Shown here piece after piece: positions 1-9,422 of a stretch of DNA of 64,000 nucleotides (its first letter is position 1; each line of letters opens with the position of its first letter). Position numbers and translations under genes: made by a program. The stretch lies in NCBI GenBank assembly GCA_038277395.1, contig CM076193.1:175810711-175874710 (forward strand), in the 5' to 3' direction. The notes beneath the pieces were generated by a model that worked only from the letters and a program-made list of their open reading frames with translations, was not told where the DNA came from and did not search any database. Origin of the DNA: Dryocosmus kuriphilus (taxonomy: Eukaryota > Arthropoda > Insecta > Hymenoptera > Cynipidae).

Positions 1-1257
1 TCACAAGACAAGGTACGCGTTTTCTCGAAAAGTTTCAAAAAAAACCTAATTTTTCTTTTTCACCATGAAAAAACGCTTCAAAATTAGGGCGGGCTCTACC
101 TAATAAACCGTACAGTCGCAGCTATTCTAGATAATGGTCTGGTACCTTCTGGGCATGTTCTCGATTAATTTTTCGGCATATTTTGAAGATAGAGTACGCC
201 ATACATCTCTTATTCGACGGGAGAGCAGTTTGAGAATGAATACATGCCTTTCTGCAAGTTTTCTCTTAAAGAAACTCCACAAATTTTCAATTGAATTTGC
301 ATCAGAAGATTGTGAAGGCCAGTGCAAGGTCACGAAACCATTTTTCGCTTTCCAGCTCGTATAGAGGCGACTGCGATGTTTAGGGTCGTTTTCCTCTTGA
401 AGGATCCAAACCTCATTGTTGACTCCAAACAACTTTCCTGCATACTTCAGAAGACCATGTTTTTAGATTCTGACCATCCTTTGAGCGTTCCGGTTCTCAG
501 TAGAAAGCTCTAAACAGCCAAAACCGCGCTGTGAGAAGCATCCCCAAACATGGAACTTTATGGGATGTTCAACAGTTCGCTGGAGGAACCGCTCATCACA
601 GCCTGACCAGGCGCGTTTTGTGGGAACCCGTGCCCAAAAGGACGCTTCTTCGGAAAAGATTACATTTGACCAATCGCGATCATTATTTTCCGTAGCCCAT
701 GCCAAGCGTCTTTGCATGTGAACCCCGGAAAGCATATGTTTCTGCCTCGTGCTATAGTACTGCACTTTTCCCTCAGATAATCTACATCTTATGGTGTTTA
801 TACTAACCTCTAGTCCCTTCGCTGTTAGCTTAGCTTTGGCTTCGTGCAGCCGCAGAGATGGGTTGCGCTTGAACAGTGCGATGATCGCCTTATCCTCCTT
901 ACTCGACGTTGCTCGCGTTTCTCCTCTTCCCGGCTGATCGTCAACTTTTCTTGTGTCCCTATACCGCTCCACCCACGTTTTTAGGAAGTGCTTAGACTTT
1001 TTAAGCACTTCAGCAGGGGCTGAGTACGAGAGATTTGGTCCGTGTTTATTGGTGCACAAAAACACAGCCTCAAAACGTTTAGCGTATAGAGCACTCATTG
1101 AGCGTTCTTGTACAGTATATGACACTTCGAACGAGAATGAAGCGAATCAGCGGTTCCGCCTTAGCCCCTTAAACATACTGTCAGTCCGAAAAAGAAAGGA
1201 AAAAAAATCTTTAAAACTTTTCGCGAAAACGCATACCTTGTCTTGTGGAACAGACTG
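1..1257 (-). mobile_element. Tc1-like DNA transposon, copy 1 (left tip off the window)
   Basis: The left end (about 1-40) is the imperfect reverse complement of 1215-1257, so these are the terminal inverted repeats. The right terminus reads ...cagactg followed by TA at 1258-1259, the target duplication expected of Tc1/mariner elements. The first bases of the left repeat fall before position 1. A second copy with the same termini lies at 19341-20569. The transposase gene is on the minus strand. Ends and termini are seen directly; the family follows from the encoded protein. Confidence 0.9.
127..1125 (-). pseudogene. Tc1-like transposase, nonsense-broken (DD34E type)
   Basis: This would encode the cut-and-paste transposase that binds the element's inverted repeats and inserts at TA. 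The N-terminal half holds a helix-turn-helix region (about residues 10-110). The catalytic core follows: IFSEEASF (first acidic position), QEENDPKH (second Asp) and SIENLW (Glu). The first position is Glu here, where the sister copy at 19448 has Asp (FSDEASF). The reading frame is continuous from 1125 to 127 apart from a Tyr-to-TAA change near 463. A second stop at 127 cuts the C-terminus about eight residues short of the sister copy. Length, about 330 residues, is normal for the family. It is non-functional as read. The start ATG at 1125 is the upstream-most in frame; MSALYAKRFEAV, nine codons later, may be the real start. Confidence 0.85.
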
Positions 1258-1259
1258 TA

Positions 1260-1584
1260 TATTTAAAACCATGCAAAGACATTCTGACCTTTCATCAAAA
1301 AAGCGAGCGTTATACAACCATTGAAGAAATTCCGATACAGGGAAGGAAGGAGGACTAGAAGTGGGACATGCAAAAGGAACTTTACGTATCCCTGACAAAA
1401 TGGCGTCGAAGATAGGAATAATAGTGATAAATAAATAGTTGTTCATTTTTTTATATATGAGGAGCATTGGTTAAAGACAAAGTATCTACCTACAGGTTGC
1501 TGATCTCTCTTTCTGGGCTTTTGTATACTAATTGCTAATTTTCACTTAGGCATTTTTCACGATCTGATTAACTAACGATACTTA
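1260..1584. other. No recognised feature between two transposons
   Basis: AT-rich DNA between the Tc1-like right end and the mariner left end. Short open frames on the minus strand here have no recognisable motif. The stretch about 1461-1540 (attggttaaagacaaagtat...) resembles 23756-23840, so part of it is probably flank of the same dispersed Penelope-type repeat. Confidence 0.4.
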
Positions 1585-1586
1585 TA

Positions 1587-2527
1587 CGAGGGACTACCCA
1601 AAAGAAACCGAACTACTTTTGTACAAATTTATTATTTTGATTTTTCTACAAAAAACATTTAATCTACTTCAAAGTACTCTCCATTGGAGACAATACACTT
1701 ATCTAATATTTTATTCCATTGTTCGAAACATTTTTTAAATTCCTCTTTTGTGATGCTTGACAGCGCCTCCGTCGTTTTTTCCTTCACTTCAGCTACGTCC
1801 GCAAAACGCTTTCCTTTCATGTCCTTTTTCATTTGGGGGAATAAAAAAAATCACAGGGGGCTAAATCGGGTGAATAGGGTGGGTGAGGAACAGTGGCCAT
1901 GCTATTTTTGGTCAAAAATCGGCGCACAGAAAGAGCTGTGTGAGCAGGGGCGTTGTCGTGGTGGAAAAACCAGTCCCCCGACTGCCACAAATCAGGCCTT
2001 TTCCGTCGTAAACTGTTGCGCAATCTTTTCAAGACTTCCAGGTAAAATGCCTGATTAACTTCTTCGATGGTCCTTCGTCGATCTTCCAGGACGTTTTCAC
2101 GAATTTTTTCAACATTTTCGTCGGTTCGGGCCGTCGAAGGACGTCCAGAGCGAGGTTGATCGTCAATTGACATTTCCCCACTTTTTAAACGAGAAAACCA
2201 CTCGAACACTTGAGTTTTTCCCATAGCATCATCCTTGTAGGCCGTTTTTAACATTTGAAGAGCTTCTGTTCCCGTTTTCCCGAGCAGGAAGCAAAACCTC
2301 ACGTTGGCACGCTGATCACGAAAATCGACCATCACAAAAAACGACGAGCGCGCACAGCAACAGTCACAAAAAAAATTACACACACCAAATGCAACCTTAC
2401 ACAGTGATTGCAGTTGGCATACTAACTGGTGAAAAGTGCCTCTACACGCACCTACCGTCAAAAAGCCGGTACTATAACAACTCCGCTCCCCACAACATCA
2501 GTTCGGTTTCTTTTGGGTTGGCCCTCG
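1587..2527 (-). mobile_element. Mariner element, internally deleted copy
   Basis: It starts cgagggac at 1587 and ends ggccctcg at 2527, flanked on both sides by TA (1585-1586 and 2528-2529). The termini are near-perfect inverted repeats containing aaagaaaccgaact. It is 941 bp long. The related copy at 12259-13581 is 1323 bp, and the difference is exactly the 382 bp missing at 2052/2053 (see findings). Transposase remnants are on the minus strand. Confidence 0.93.
1829..2332 (-). pseudogene. Mariner transposase, internally deleted
   Basis: A DD34D mariner transposase remnant. The N-terminal DNA-binding part is present from the ATG at 2332 (MVDFRDQR, then KTQVFEWFSRLKSG and DQPRSGRPS). It then jumps from the linker (RRTIEEV) straight to the C-terminal catalytic half (HHDNAPAHT, YSPDLAPCDFF). 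The segment with the first catalytic Asp (GDESW in the sister copy) lies in the missing 382 bp. The end is also altered: CDFFYSPK followed by a stop. It cannot encode an active enzyme but keeps both element ends, so it could in principle be moved by an active relative. Confidence 0.88.
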
Positions 2528-2739
2528 TATTTTATCTATAAGAAAATATTCTACCATATTTTTATTAAAGGATATTGTTAAAAAAGTTATGATAGGAGTT
2601 TGCAGCATAGCTCTTACTTTAGTTGTAACGTAGTACATAGTACACGTCATATGGCTTCTCCCTTTCCAGCCTGAAGACTAACTGGAGTGATAACAGTGAG
2701 GCAGTAGGGTGATGAGTTGACTGTAAGTAACTCATTACC

Positions 2740-2960
2740 GACACCGTGGTTGGCGCAGTGGTTAGCGCATCGGGCTTTTGAGTCGGCGGCCAAGGGCTCG
2801 ATTCCCTGGACCGGGGTCATTTTTGGATGATGCTCACTCGCTATACCTCCAACACTCGACAGTCACTATTCCCCTCCCATTCCCCAATAGAGCATTACCG
2901 ACTGAATAGTAGTATCACTCGCGAATCATATTTGTTAATCGCTAAAAGAAATAGAGTACA
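2740..2960 (+). mobile_element. tRNA-derived SINE or tRNA pseudogene
   Basis: An RNA polymerase III promoter pair is visible: A-box-like TGGCGCAGTGG at 2751-2761 and B-box-like GGCTCGATTCC at 2795-2805. The D stem (GCGC/GCGC) and most of the T stem can form, but the acceptor and anticodon stems contain mismatches. A tail of about 140 bp follows. This fits the head and body of a tRNA-derived SINE better than a working tRNA. The downstream limit is a guess. Confidence 0.6.
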
Positions 2961-3060
2961 CATATGCCTGAGTTAAAAATGTTGGAATCAGAACATAGGA
3001 CATAAAGTTTAAATTATATAAAGATTGAAAGATCTAATCGAAATCTAAAATCCAAAACCG

Positions 3061-3774
3061 TATGCTTACGTTTCATGTGCGTAAAGTCATATTTTTTTTT
3101 AGTAAGATTACAAGAAGTATTTTCCAAATTATTTTTTTCATTATGTACATCATAAATGACATTATACTCAAAATTACTTTATATATTCTTAATTATCACA
3201 ACTTAATTATGTTTTCATGTATAAAAAAGAAAATAGTTAGAAACTTATTAAAAGACAGATTTAAAGATCACTTTACCTTTTATCCGAGACCTTTCGGAAA
3301 GATTAAGAAGAATCTTAGAAAAATTTTTTTATTAATTTTCACTTTCAAAGTAACCACAGTTCAGTTCATTTTATTTTTAAGAAAGAAGATTTTGAGAATA
3401 TTGAAGATATATCTGGAGTGATTTATTTATTGAAATTTAAAGATTGCAGCAAAGCTTGTATGGTTGAAACCGCTAGGAATCTAAAGACAAGTATCCCTTA
3501 ACATAAAAGAAATTGTCCAATTTTAAATTTAAATACTGTTTTCACACATTCCTCTTGGAATTCTGACCATTTTTACAATTTAATTGTAACGATATTGATG
3601 TCTTAGCTAGAGAGAATAATAGTTGTGGAAGATGAATTATTGAGTCAATTTTTATTAATTCTAACTTCTTGTTTTTGGATTGCCATACTCTTAATTTATT
3701 TTTTTAGAATTATAATCAAATTTCCTGAAGAAGGCCCGTGCTACATGTAGCGCGTTACTGGAAACGTTACATTC
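3061..3774 (+). mobile_element. 3' end of a Penelope-type retroelement (GIY-YIG remnant and 3' UTR)
   Basis: The stretch 3061-3774 is a diverged duplicate of 23840-24330 plus 24653-24930. Conceptual translation at about 3405-3525 gives a pattern like that of the intact GIY-YIG domain at 55655-55760: SGVIY..K.KDC.K....E..R.L, with HKRNC at the end. In both window copies YIG is replaced by CMV or CMI. A stop codon interrupts this copy before HKRNC. The 3' UTR follows, ending in tgaagaaggcccg and a 7-bp hairpin (3738-3753). The repeat resumes at 6147, after an inserted element. Confidence 0.75.
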
Positions 3775-3798
3775 TTTTATCTGCTAGTAGAGGGAAAC
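3775..3798 (+). repeat. Left 24-bp inverted repeat of the recombinase element
   Basis: It begins ttttatctgctagtag. All 24 bases match the reverse complement of 6123-6146. Confidence 0.9.
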
Positions 3799-4000
3799 AC
3801 GACATTCCGAGAATGCGCCATCTATGGAAAAAAGAACAAGTTACTGTGAATGAAGGAGAAGGGGAACATAAGCTTCAGCACCCTGGTTCTATACAGAATG
3901 GCGTCTGTGGTCTCCAGTGGTGTCGTTGATGTAAACAGGAAAAAATTATCGGTTGCTTAATTTCGCGTATCGAAGTAAAAAGTGTTCTGAGTGTTTCGCG

Positions 4001-5505
4001 ATGGACGAATCGGATTTGGAGATAGACTTTCACTCTCCTCCCGATATACGAAAAACCTCGGAAAATGCAAAAATCGGATTAATCCCGGTAGTTTCTTCCG
4101 AGAAGTACAATAGACAATACGAGCTTTATCAAGTATGGAAAAACAAGAATTCCGTCCAGAAAACGACTGAAAATTCTTTGCTCGCTTATCTCAAGTAAGT
4201 ACTAGGAAAACTCTATCGTTTTTAGATTTTAAACCAAAGAAATGAACTTAGTGTAACTTAACCTCAAATGTTTCCAGTTGTATTCCCAAGGAAAAAAAAT
4301 CGAGCACTCTGTGGTCACGATACTCTATGTTAAAAAAAATGATTGATTTAAGCGAGAACATCCAAATCGACAAATTCAGCAAACTCATATCGCTGTTGAA
4401 AGCGAAAAAAAGGTTATCAACCAAAAAAATCAAGAGTATTCACTGGAGAAGAAATGCAACAATTCTTGAGTATAGCCCCCGACGTAAAATACCTGGCAAT
4501 GAAGGTAAATACAAAAAGCGTTATACATTGACAACTATTTACAAAAACTATATACAAATTGTTTTTTTTTAGGTCGTGGCTATTTTTGGAATTTCTGGTG
4601 CCTGCAGGGGAGGAGAATTCAGAAAAATACGAACAGATCATGTCGAAATTCACGATGACCTAATCATAATTCGGGTTCTCACAACGAAGACGGGCTTTCC
4701 TCTATCGTTCACTATAGAAGGAGAAATGGCAAAAATAGTCCAAAAATACGTCAAACTGCGAACCAAATGAGCGAACACCAGATTTTTCGTACATTATCGA
4801 AATGGGACCCAATTTATTTGAAAACATATGTTCGAAAGGATACCAAAGGAAATCGCCAAATATTTGGAACTGGACGAAAGTGAAAAATATACGGGACACA
4901 GTTTCCGTTGGACATCTGCAACGTTACTCGCGGATGCCGGAGCTGATATTACGACTCTCAAACGTCATGGTGGCTGGCAATCTTCGAATGTAGCAGACGG
5001 TAATATTCATCTCATTTATACAAAATTTTATTAATGATTTTAAAAAATACACGGGAAATTGTTTGAAAAAATACACAAAAAGTTATAAAAAAATTAAAAA
5101 ATAAATATCAAATAAATATAACAAACAAATAATAAAAAAATAAATCTAAAAAATGGAAATATAAAACATATAGAAATAAATAAACTTAATAAATGTAAAT
5201 TTTGAAAAAAATGGTAATAGAACATATTTTTGCAATAAGCCATTAAAATTCCGTTTATTAAATTCATTCTTAGTCAAGGGATTCCCCCCATTGAAACCTA
5301 AAATTTAATTACAGGTTATATCGACGAATCCCTGATGAGCAAAAAGAAAACAGGCTCAATGATCAGCGGAATGATAAATCTGCCAGAATCATCTAGTTCT
5401 TCGCACTACCCAAATACAACAATTTCAAAGGAATATGCTTCTTCGACGATTCCAAGAACGACCTCTGTCTCAGATTCGACTACCCACCCTGCGAAAAAAG
5501 CGTGA
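4001..5505 (+). pseudogene. Spliced tyrosine recombinase (phage-integrase fold, Crypton-like), damaged
   Basis: Four exons can be drawn with good splice sites: 4001-4194 (donor gtaagt), 4278-4504 (acceptor tttccag, donor gtaaat), 4573-4999 (acceptor tttttttag, donor gtaata) and 5315-5505 (acceptor attacag). The catalytic residues of a tyrosine recombinase are all there. They are Arg in GACRGGE (4606-4608), the His-x-x-Arg box in GHSFRW, HGGW, and the Tyr nucleophile in GYIDES, which is rebuilt across the last intron. Enzymes of this fold cut and rejoin DNA through a 3'-phosphotyrosine. Damage: a one-base frameshift near 4435 in exon 2 and two in-frame TGA codons in exon 3 (4768-4770 and 4822-4824). 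The N-terminal ~130 residues are probably the core-binding domain. It is either an element recombinase or a decayed domesticated copy. Confidence 0.8.
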
Positions 5506-6122
5506 ATGGAAGCAAGCATACCTCACATGCCGAATTGTAAACCTTTCATCGTTCCGTCAGAGCGGAAAGGCATCCTTGAAATAACCCCTCCAAAACAACC
5601 GATCATAAACATTTCGAATTTTAATTTATATTTCTTGCAAAAAGAACCACATTCTGGAAATTTAAAATGTCCCACAAATACTATTTCTAACATTAATACG
5701 CATAACGGTTTATTTCTACGAGTGTATTCAAATATTCTATGTCCACTTATTGTAATAAAGACTAAAAATAGTTAAATGATTAAACCAAAACTTCTATGTT
5801 TAATTGTATACCCCCAATTCCATCCATAAGATGTTCAGTTTGATTCAAACTCTATATAAAAATCTCCATTTGATTATTTTTCGGAGAATATTCGACTTAA
5901 CCCCATTACTGGGACGTTAATTAGGCAGTTTTGGGACTAAACCCTAATACTGAGACTTTAATTTGGAAATCATTGAGAAAATATTGTATTTAAGCCCAAT
6001 AATTACTCAAGAATTGCTCAAATAACGTTTCAAGCATTGAGTTTTGTTTACCTAATACTCATTTTAACATTTAGAGACAGAAAAAAAAACAGTTTTTGAT
6101 CCTTTAATCCCTTTAGGGTCTC
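5506..6122 (+). other. 3' part of the recombinase element, no further gene seen
   Basis: AT-rich DNA between the recombinase stop codon and the right inverted repeat. A short open frame runs on to 5775 but shows no motif. Two near-repeats (aaccc-att-act-ggga and aaccctaatactgaga, about 5898-5960) are present. Confidence 0.4.
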
Positions 6123-6146
6123 GTTTCCCTCTACTAGCAGATAAAA
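6123..6146 (-). repeat. Right 24-bp inverted repeat of the recombinase element
   Basis: Exact reverse complement of 3775-3798. Outside it the sequence (tagtatatg...) rejoins the Penelope-type repeat also found at 24932 onward. Confidence 0.9.
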
Positions 6147-6449
6147 TAGTATATGAACCTCGGAGGAAACCGGCGATTGCGCCTACTTTCCCGACAGCTA
6201 ACTATTTCAACTGTGTCAGATTCATACTTTAGCAAATGCTGGTTTTACCTGTATCGATTTTACCTATCCGAAAAGCGGTAACTACCTGTCAGTAAATTTC
6301 TGGTTTTGCCTTATCGGAATCCTACCTTACCGAACGAGTTATCTACTGACGGTAACAAAATGGCTGGTTTTAGCCTGCAACAGGACTCTAGAACTGTAAG
6401 TAGACAACTGGCGCACGCAGGTGCAGTATCTGATCGGATTTACATAGTG
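6147..6449 (+). repeat. Continuation of Penelope-type repeat with ~70-bp tandem units
   Basis: This matches 24935-25320. It holds about three degenerate units of roughly 70 bp, each with (g)gctggtttt-acct, a cggaatc or cagattc motif, a ccgaa--cggtaac motif and an aaat. The same array at 25050-25285 has three to four units. No coding potential seen. Confidence 0.65.
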
Positions 6450-7290
6450 AGAGCCTAAAATTTATGTGCGTAAATTTAGATGCGGTGACGTCATAAGGAG
6501 AATGGAGGCTTACCGGACCAATGGTCAGGACCTTATCGAGACTTAAGATACATAAAAAATATGAGCGTCTACCAGCCTCTTTAAAAAACGGCATTATATA
6601 TTCCAACGTCAAGTCTTGGCTTTACTAATCACCCTCCACACAAACGGTCCACGAGTGGTGCCAAAGTGTGGTGCGAGGAGATGGGAATTTGGAGGGGTAG
6701 TCTGTCCATGTGGTAGCCTACTACTGATGGCTTATCACAGCCTTCCTCGAGTTCTCACCATTTGTTCAATCACGATCTTATTATAATTAGAATTATAGTT
6801 AGAGAGATTAATACATGTGCAAGAAGAATTATGAAACAATTTTATTACTGCTAACTTATTGAGATTTGGATTAAAATGTTCTTACATTACTTTTAGAATT
6901 AATATGAAATTCTTAAAAATGGCCCGTATTGTAAAATAAAGGAGGAAATATATTTTGGAGAATACAAAATGCAATTCATTTACATGACGTCATATTGAGA
7001 CAATTTACATAATCTTTTACTTTCTACAAGAATCCGATGTTAGCATTAAAAATTGATATATATTCTAACATAGGAACTCATTTAAAACTTCTAAAGATTA
7101 AAATAAGTTCTGCAAGATATGGTAAAAATATTTGAATATACAGATTTTATATGAGTAGATAAATCTTCCATATTGTTGCCAAGTGTTATAGTTAATGCTT
7201 TCTTAAATTTTATCCTATTCACTGTATGGTGGCCTCCCCTACAGGAAATTTATTATTATATGTAAAATACGCTAAGCCTATATGTAATAA
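6450..7290 (+). repeat. Dispersed repeat R1, copy 1
   Basis: Shared in the same order with 15570-16000 (partial), 26310-27247 and 51540-52240. Recognisable blocks are accaatggtcaggacctt, cggcattatatattccaac, agtggtagcctac and the right edge near ...ggtggcctcccctacagg. The agagagaataatacatgtgcaag block in the middle also follows the GIY-YIG remnant at 3606, so R1 and the Penelope-type 3' UTR overlap in sequence. No intact ORF. Confidence 0.7.
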
Positions 7291-7579
7291 TTTCTTACTT
7301 TGTTATAGGTTAGTGGGCCTAAAATAATTTGACGACCACTGACGAAACGATTTGGTCGTATGACTTCCAAACTCAAGTTTCCTGGCCAAACTTGAGTGGA
7401 AAATTTCCACCCTAATCGTTAACATCTGTGTCAACAAAACGATCTTACTTCTCCTCGTCACTTGCGCTTTGTACATCGATTTGGGTGACTGGGATGCGCG
7501 GTGCTCTGAGCACCGCAACCATCGAAAGCCTTATACAAAAAACAGAAAATAAAATCCCATACCAACAATTTACCCTGCC

Positions 7580-7582
<3 letters not shown>

Positions 7583-7616
<34 letters not shown>
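7583..7616. repeat. (TC)n microsatellite, 34 bp
   Basis: Uninterrupted TC dinucleotides, followed by further CT-rich sequence to about 7660. Confidence 0.97.
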
Positions 7617-7619
<3 letters not shown>

Positions 7620-7639
7620 TTCTTTTTACATTTTCTTCT

Positions 7640-7872
7640 CTCTCTCTCTCTGTGCTGTGGGTTTTCGTGGCCCCGGTACTCTCTCTTTACCTTCTTTCTC
7701 TCCCTTCCTCTCTCTCTGCGCTGTCGGCTTTCGTGGCCGCGGTACCCTCTCTTTTCCTCTCTCGCTGTACTGCGGGCTTTCGTGGCCCCAGTACCATCTC
7801 TTTTCCCTTCCCGTTTCCCTCTCTCTCTCAGTGCTGTGGGCTTACGTGGCCCCAGTACCCTCTCTCTCTAGC
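7640..7872 (+). repeat. CT-rich minisatellite, four units
   Basis: Four copies of a unit with the core gctgtgggctttcgtggc and ending ccagtaccctctct begin near 7652, 7717, 7767 and 7832. They are separated by variable CT tracts, so unit length ranges from about 50 to 65 bp. Open frames across this stretch are a by-product of the stop-poor repeat. Confidence 0.85.
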
Positions 7873-8548
7873 CCTCCTTCTCATTCCTTCTTACTTCTAT
7901 TTTTCCTCTCCTTCAGGTACATCCAATATCCGTATGCCTGGAGGACGCAGGCACAGACGCCCCCGTTCCAACAAAGCCACCCGGCTTCTCCGCTACCAAG
8001 CCTCCCACCAAACCCAGCCTCCTCAAGCTGATCCAAAACACCTTCCTTCCCATGTTCCTTATCACTCCTCGATCACTCTCTCTCCTCTTCCATTTACATC
8101 GCACCCCATCCTGCTCGTGAGCACCTTCAAAACGTTCTCTCTCCTCGCTCACGGTTCCGCTTTGTCCAAGCACTTCCTCCTCCCTCAACGGCTACTTCTT
8201 TGTCGACGGGCTGCCTAGATTTCTCCGGACGATACGACGACCCGAAACCTCTCGCTCACCGTCGAACGGTCCCGTCGACTCCTGGGAAGGCTCCGACGGA
8301 CCTTCCGGAACCTCGGCATTGACCTGCTTCGGTTAGCGAGAACAATCCGTTCAACTTCCGTGTCCCCGTAAACCCTCTTGGTCCTTTGCCACCTAGGCCC
8401 GGCACATGGTGCAAACATACCATCCCTCTGACCGCTCCCAAACGTAAACACTCTCCTTCCAACTCTCCCGACGACATCCTCATTCTCCACGTGGACGAGT
8501 TCCTCTTCTCTCCTCCTCCTAAACAACCACGGCTGACGATGGACATTT
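7873..8548. other. GC-rich unidentified island
   Basis: Markedly more GC-rich than both sides, Pro/Ser-rich in several frames on both strands and without a recognisable domain. No splice or promoter signal convinces me. It may be the transcribed-region remnant of a retroelement or part of the unit that carries segment A; I cannot tell. Confidence 0.35.
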
Positions 8549-8709
8549 GCCTTCTAAATCTTGAGAATTATAATACATTGTCTCAGTAATGTAATTATTA
8601 GCTAGTTGTAACATTTTTATATGACTTCAGATCAAAAACCATATTATATTCTTGTTTAACAGTTTGTTTTTAAATTGACTTTGTGATTGTAGAAAATTGT
8701 GCTTTTCGC

Positions 8710-9155
8710 GAGGGTCTAAACGCACTACACTGAAATGATCATAGATTGAGGTGGAAGGGCCTAATGAGTTGCGTTGATTTCATCTGGGTTCAGAGGGTAA
8801 GCCCTGCCTTCCACAGTGTATAATCTCACCCGTATTCCTTCCATATTGTATATTCCACGAAGAACCTTATTACCAACCAATATTGCAAAGATCTCACAAT
8901 CGGATGTTATTATTACTTTTTGTGCAACGGTTGGCAATGGCTGAAAGCGATCACATTCTGCATATAGGCTGACACTTGGAGAAAAGCGCCTGTAACGAAG
9001 AGGAGATACGGATCCAATAAAAGTGGGAGACCTGGATCTGGAGCGCAGAGAAGAAGTGACGGGAGGAAAGCGGTCAGGAAAATAAGAAAGTCTAGAACGA
9101 ATAACACCAGGAATTTTGGCGCCATTAGGTAAACAGTTGAACTGTGAAATTAAAT
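8710..9155 (-). pseudogene. RS/SP-rich unknown protein exon, copy A (shortened)
   Basis: Unknown protein. Immediately upstream of 9155 on the minus strand is an acceptor-like tract ending ttgttgcag, conserved in copies B and C. The exon opens with a cysteine/asparagine stretch (LPNGAKIPGV), then an Arg-Ser-Pro stretch (RSRSRSP), then the conserved block PTVAQKV, KVLRGIYNMEG, YTVEGRAYPL. Relative to B and C it lacks about 40 residues (the LLRTDDLELIRLIP block). It is out of frame near its end: the NATH stop at 8761 precedes a shifted continuation VVRLDPRE. It is therefore a decayed paralogue. No family recognised. Confidence 0.55.
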
Positions 9156-9422
9156 CTGCAACAAAAAACATAGGATTAAAGTTTTTTGAAGTGCATACTT
9201 TGTTTATATGTCATAAACCGTCTTGTGTAAACCAATATGGCGCCCCAAAAACCTGCTTGATAGTGACTTTCAGTGTTATTATAACGATTCTTTTGCCCAC
9301 CATGTTTGATCCGCCATTTTTAACATTGAAATTTTGACTCCAAATTCATAATCAGCGACTCGAAGCACCCTTTGATAGAGAGTTTGGACGAAAACGGTCT
9401 GATGAAACGTTTGGTGCTTACA

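Larger units (their letters stand above)
3775..6146 (+). mobile_element. Tyrosine-recombinase element bounded by 24-bp inverted repeats
   Basis: A 2,372-bp segment bounded by a perfect inverted repeat: 3775-3798 is the exact reverse complement of 6123-6146. It encloses a four-exon tyrosine recombinase gene (4001-5505). The repeats are absent from the paralogous repeat at about 24921-24960, where the sequence runs straight through, so this looks like an insertion into the Penelope-type 3' UTR. The encoded protein resembles eukaryotic Crypton-like or domesticated tyrosine recombinases. Cryptons are generally described as lacking long terminal inverted repeats, so the boundaries are noteworthy. 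Confidence 0.65.

Noticed and set aside
2740..2818. Functional tRNA gene
   Set aside because: A and B boxes are present but the acceptor and anticodon stems contain mismatches, and a SINE-like tail follows.
7428..8218. Leucine/serine-rich open frames in three registers
   Set aside because: Product of CT microsatellite and minisatellite sequence, which lacks stop codons in several frames.
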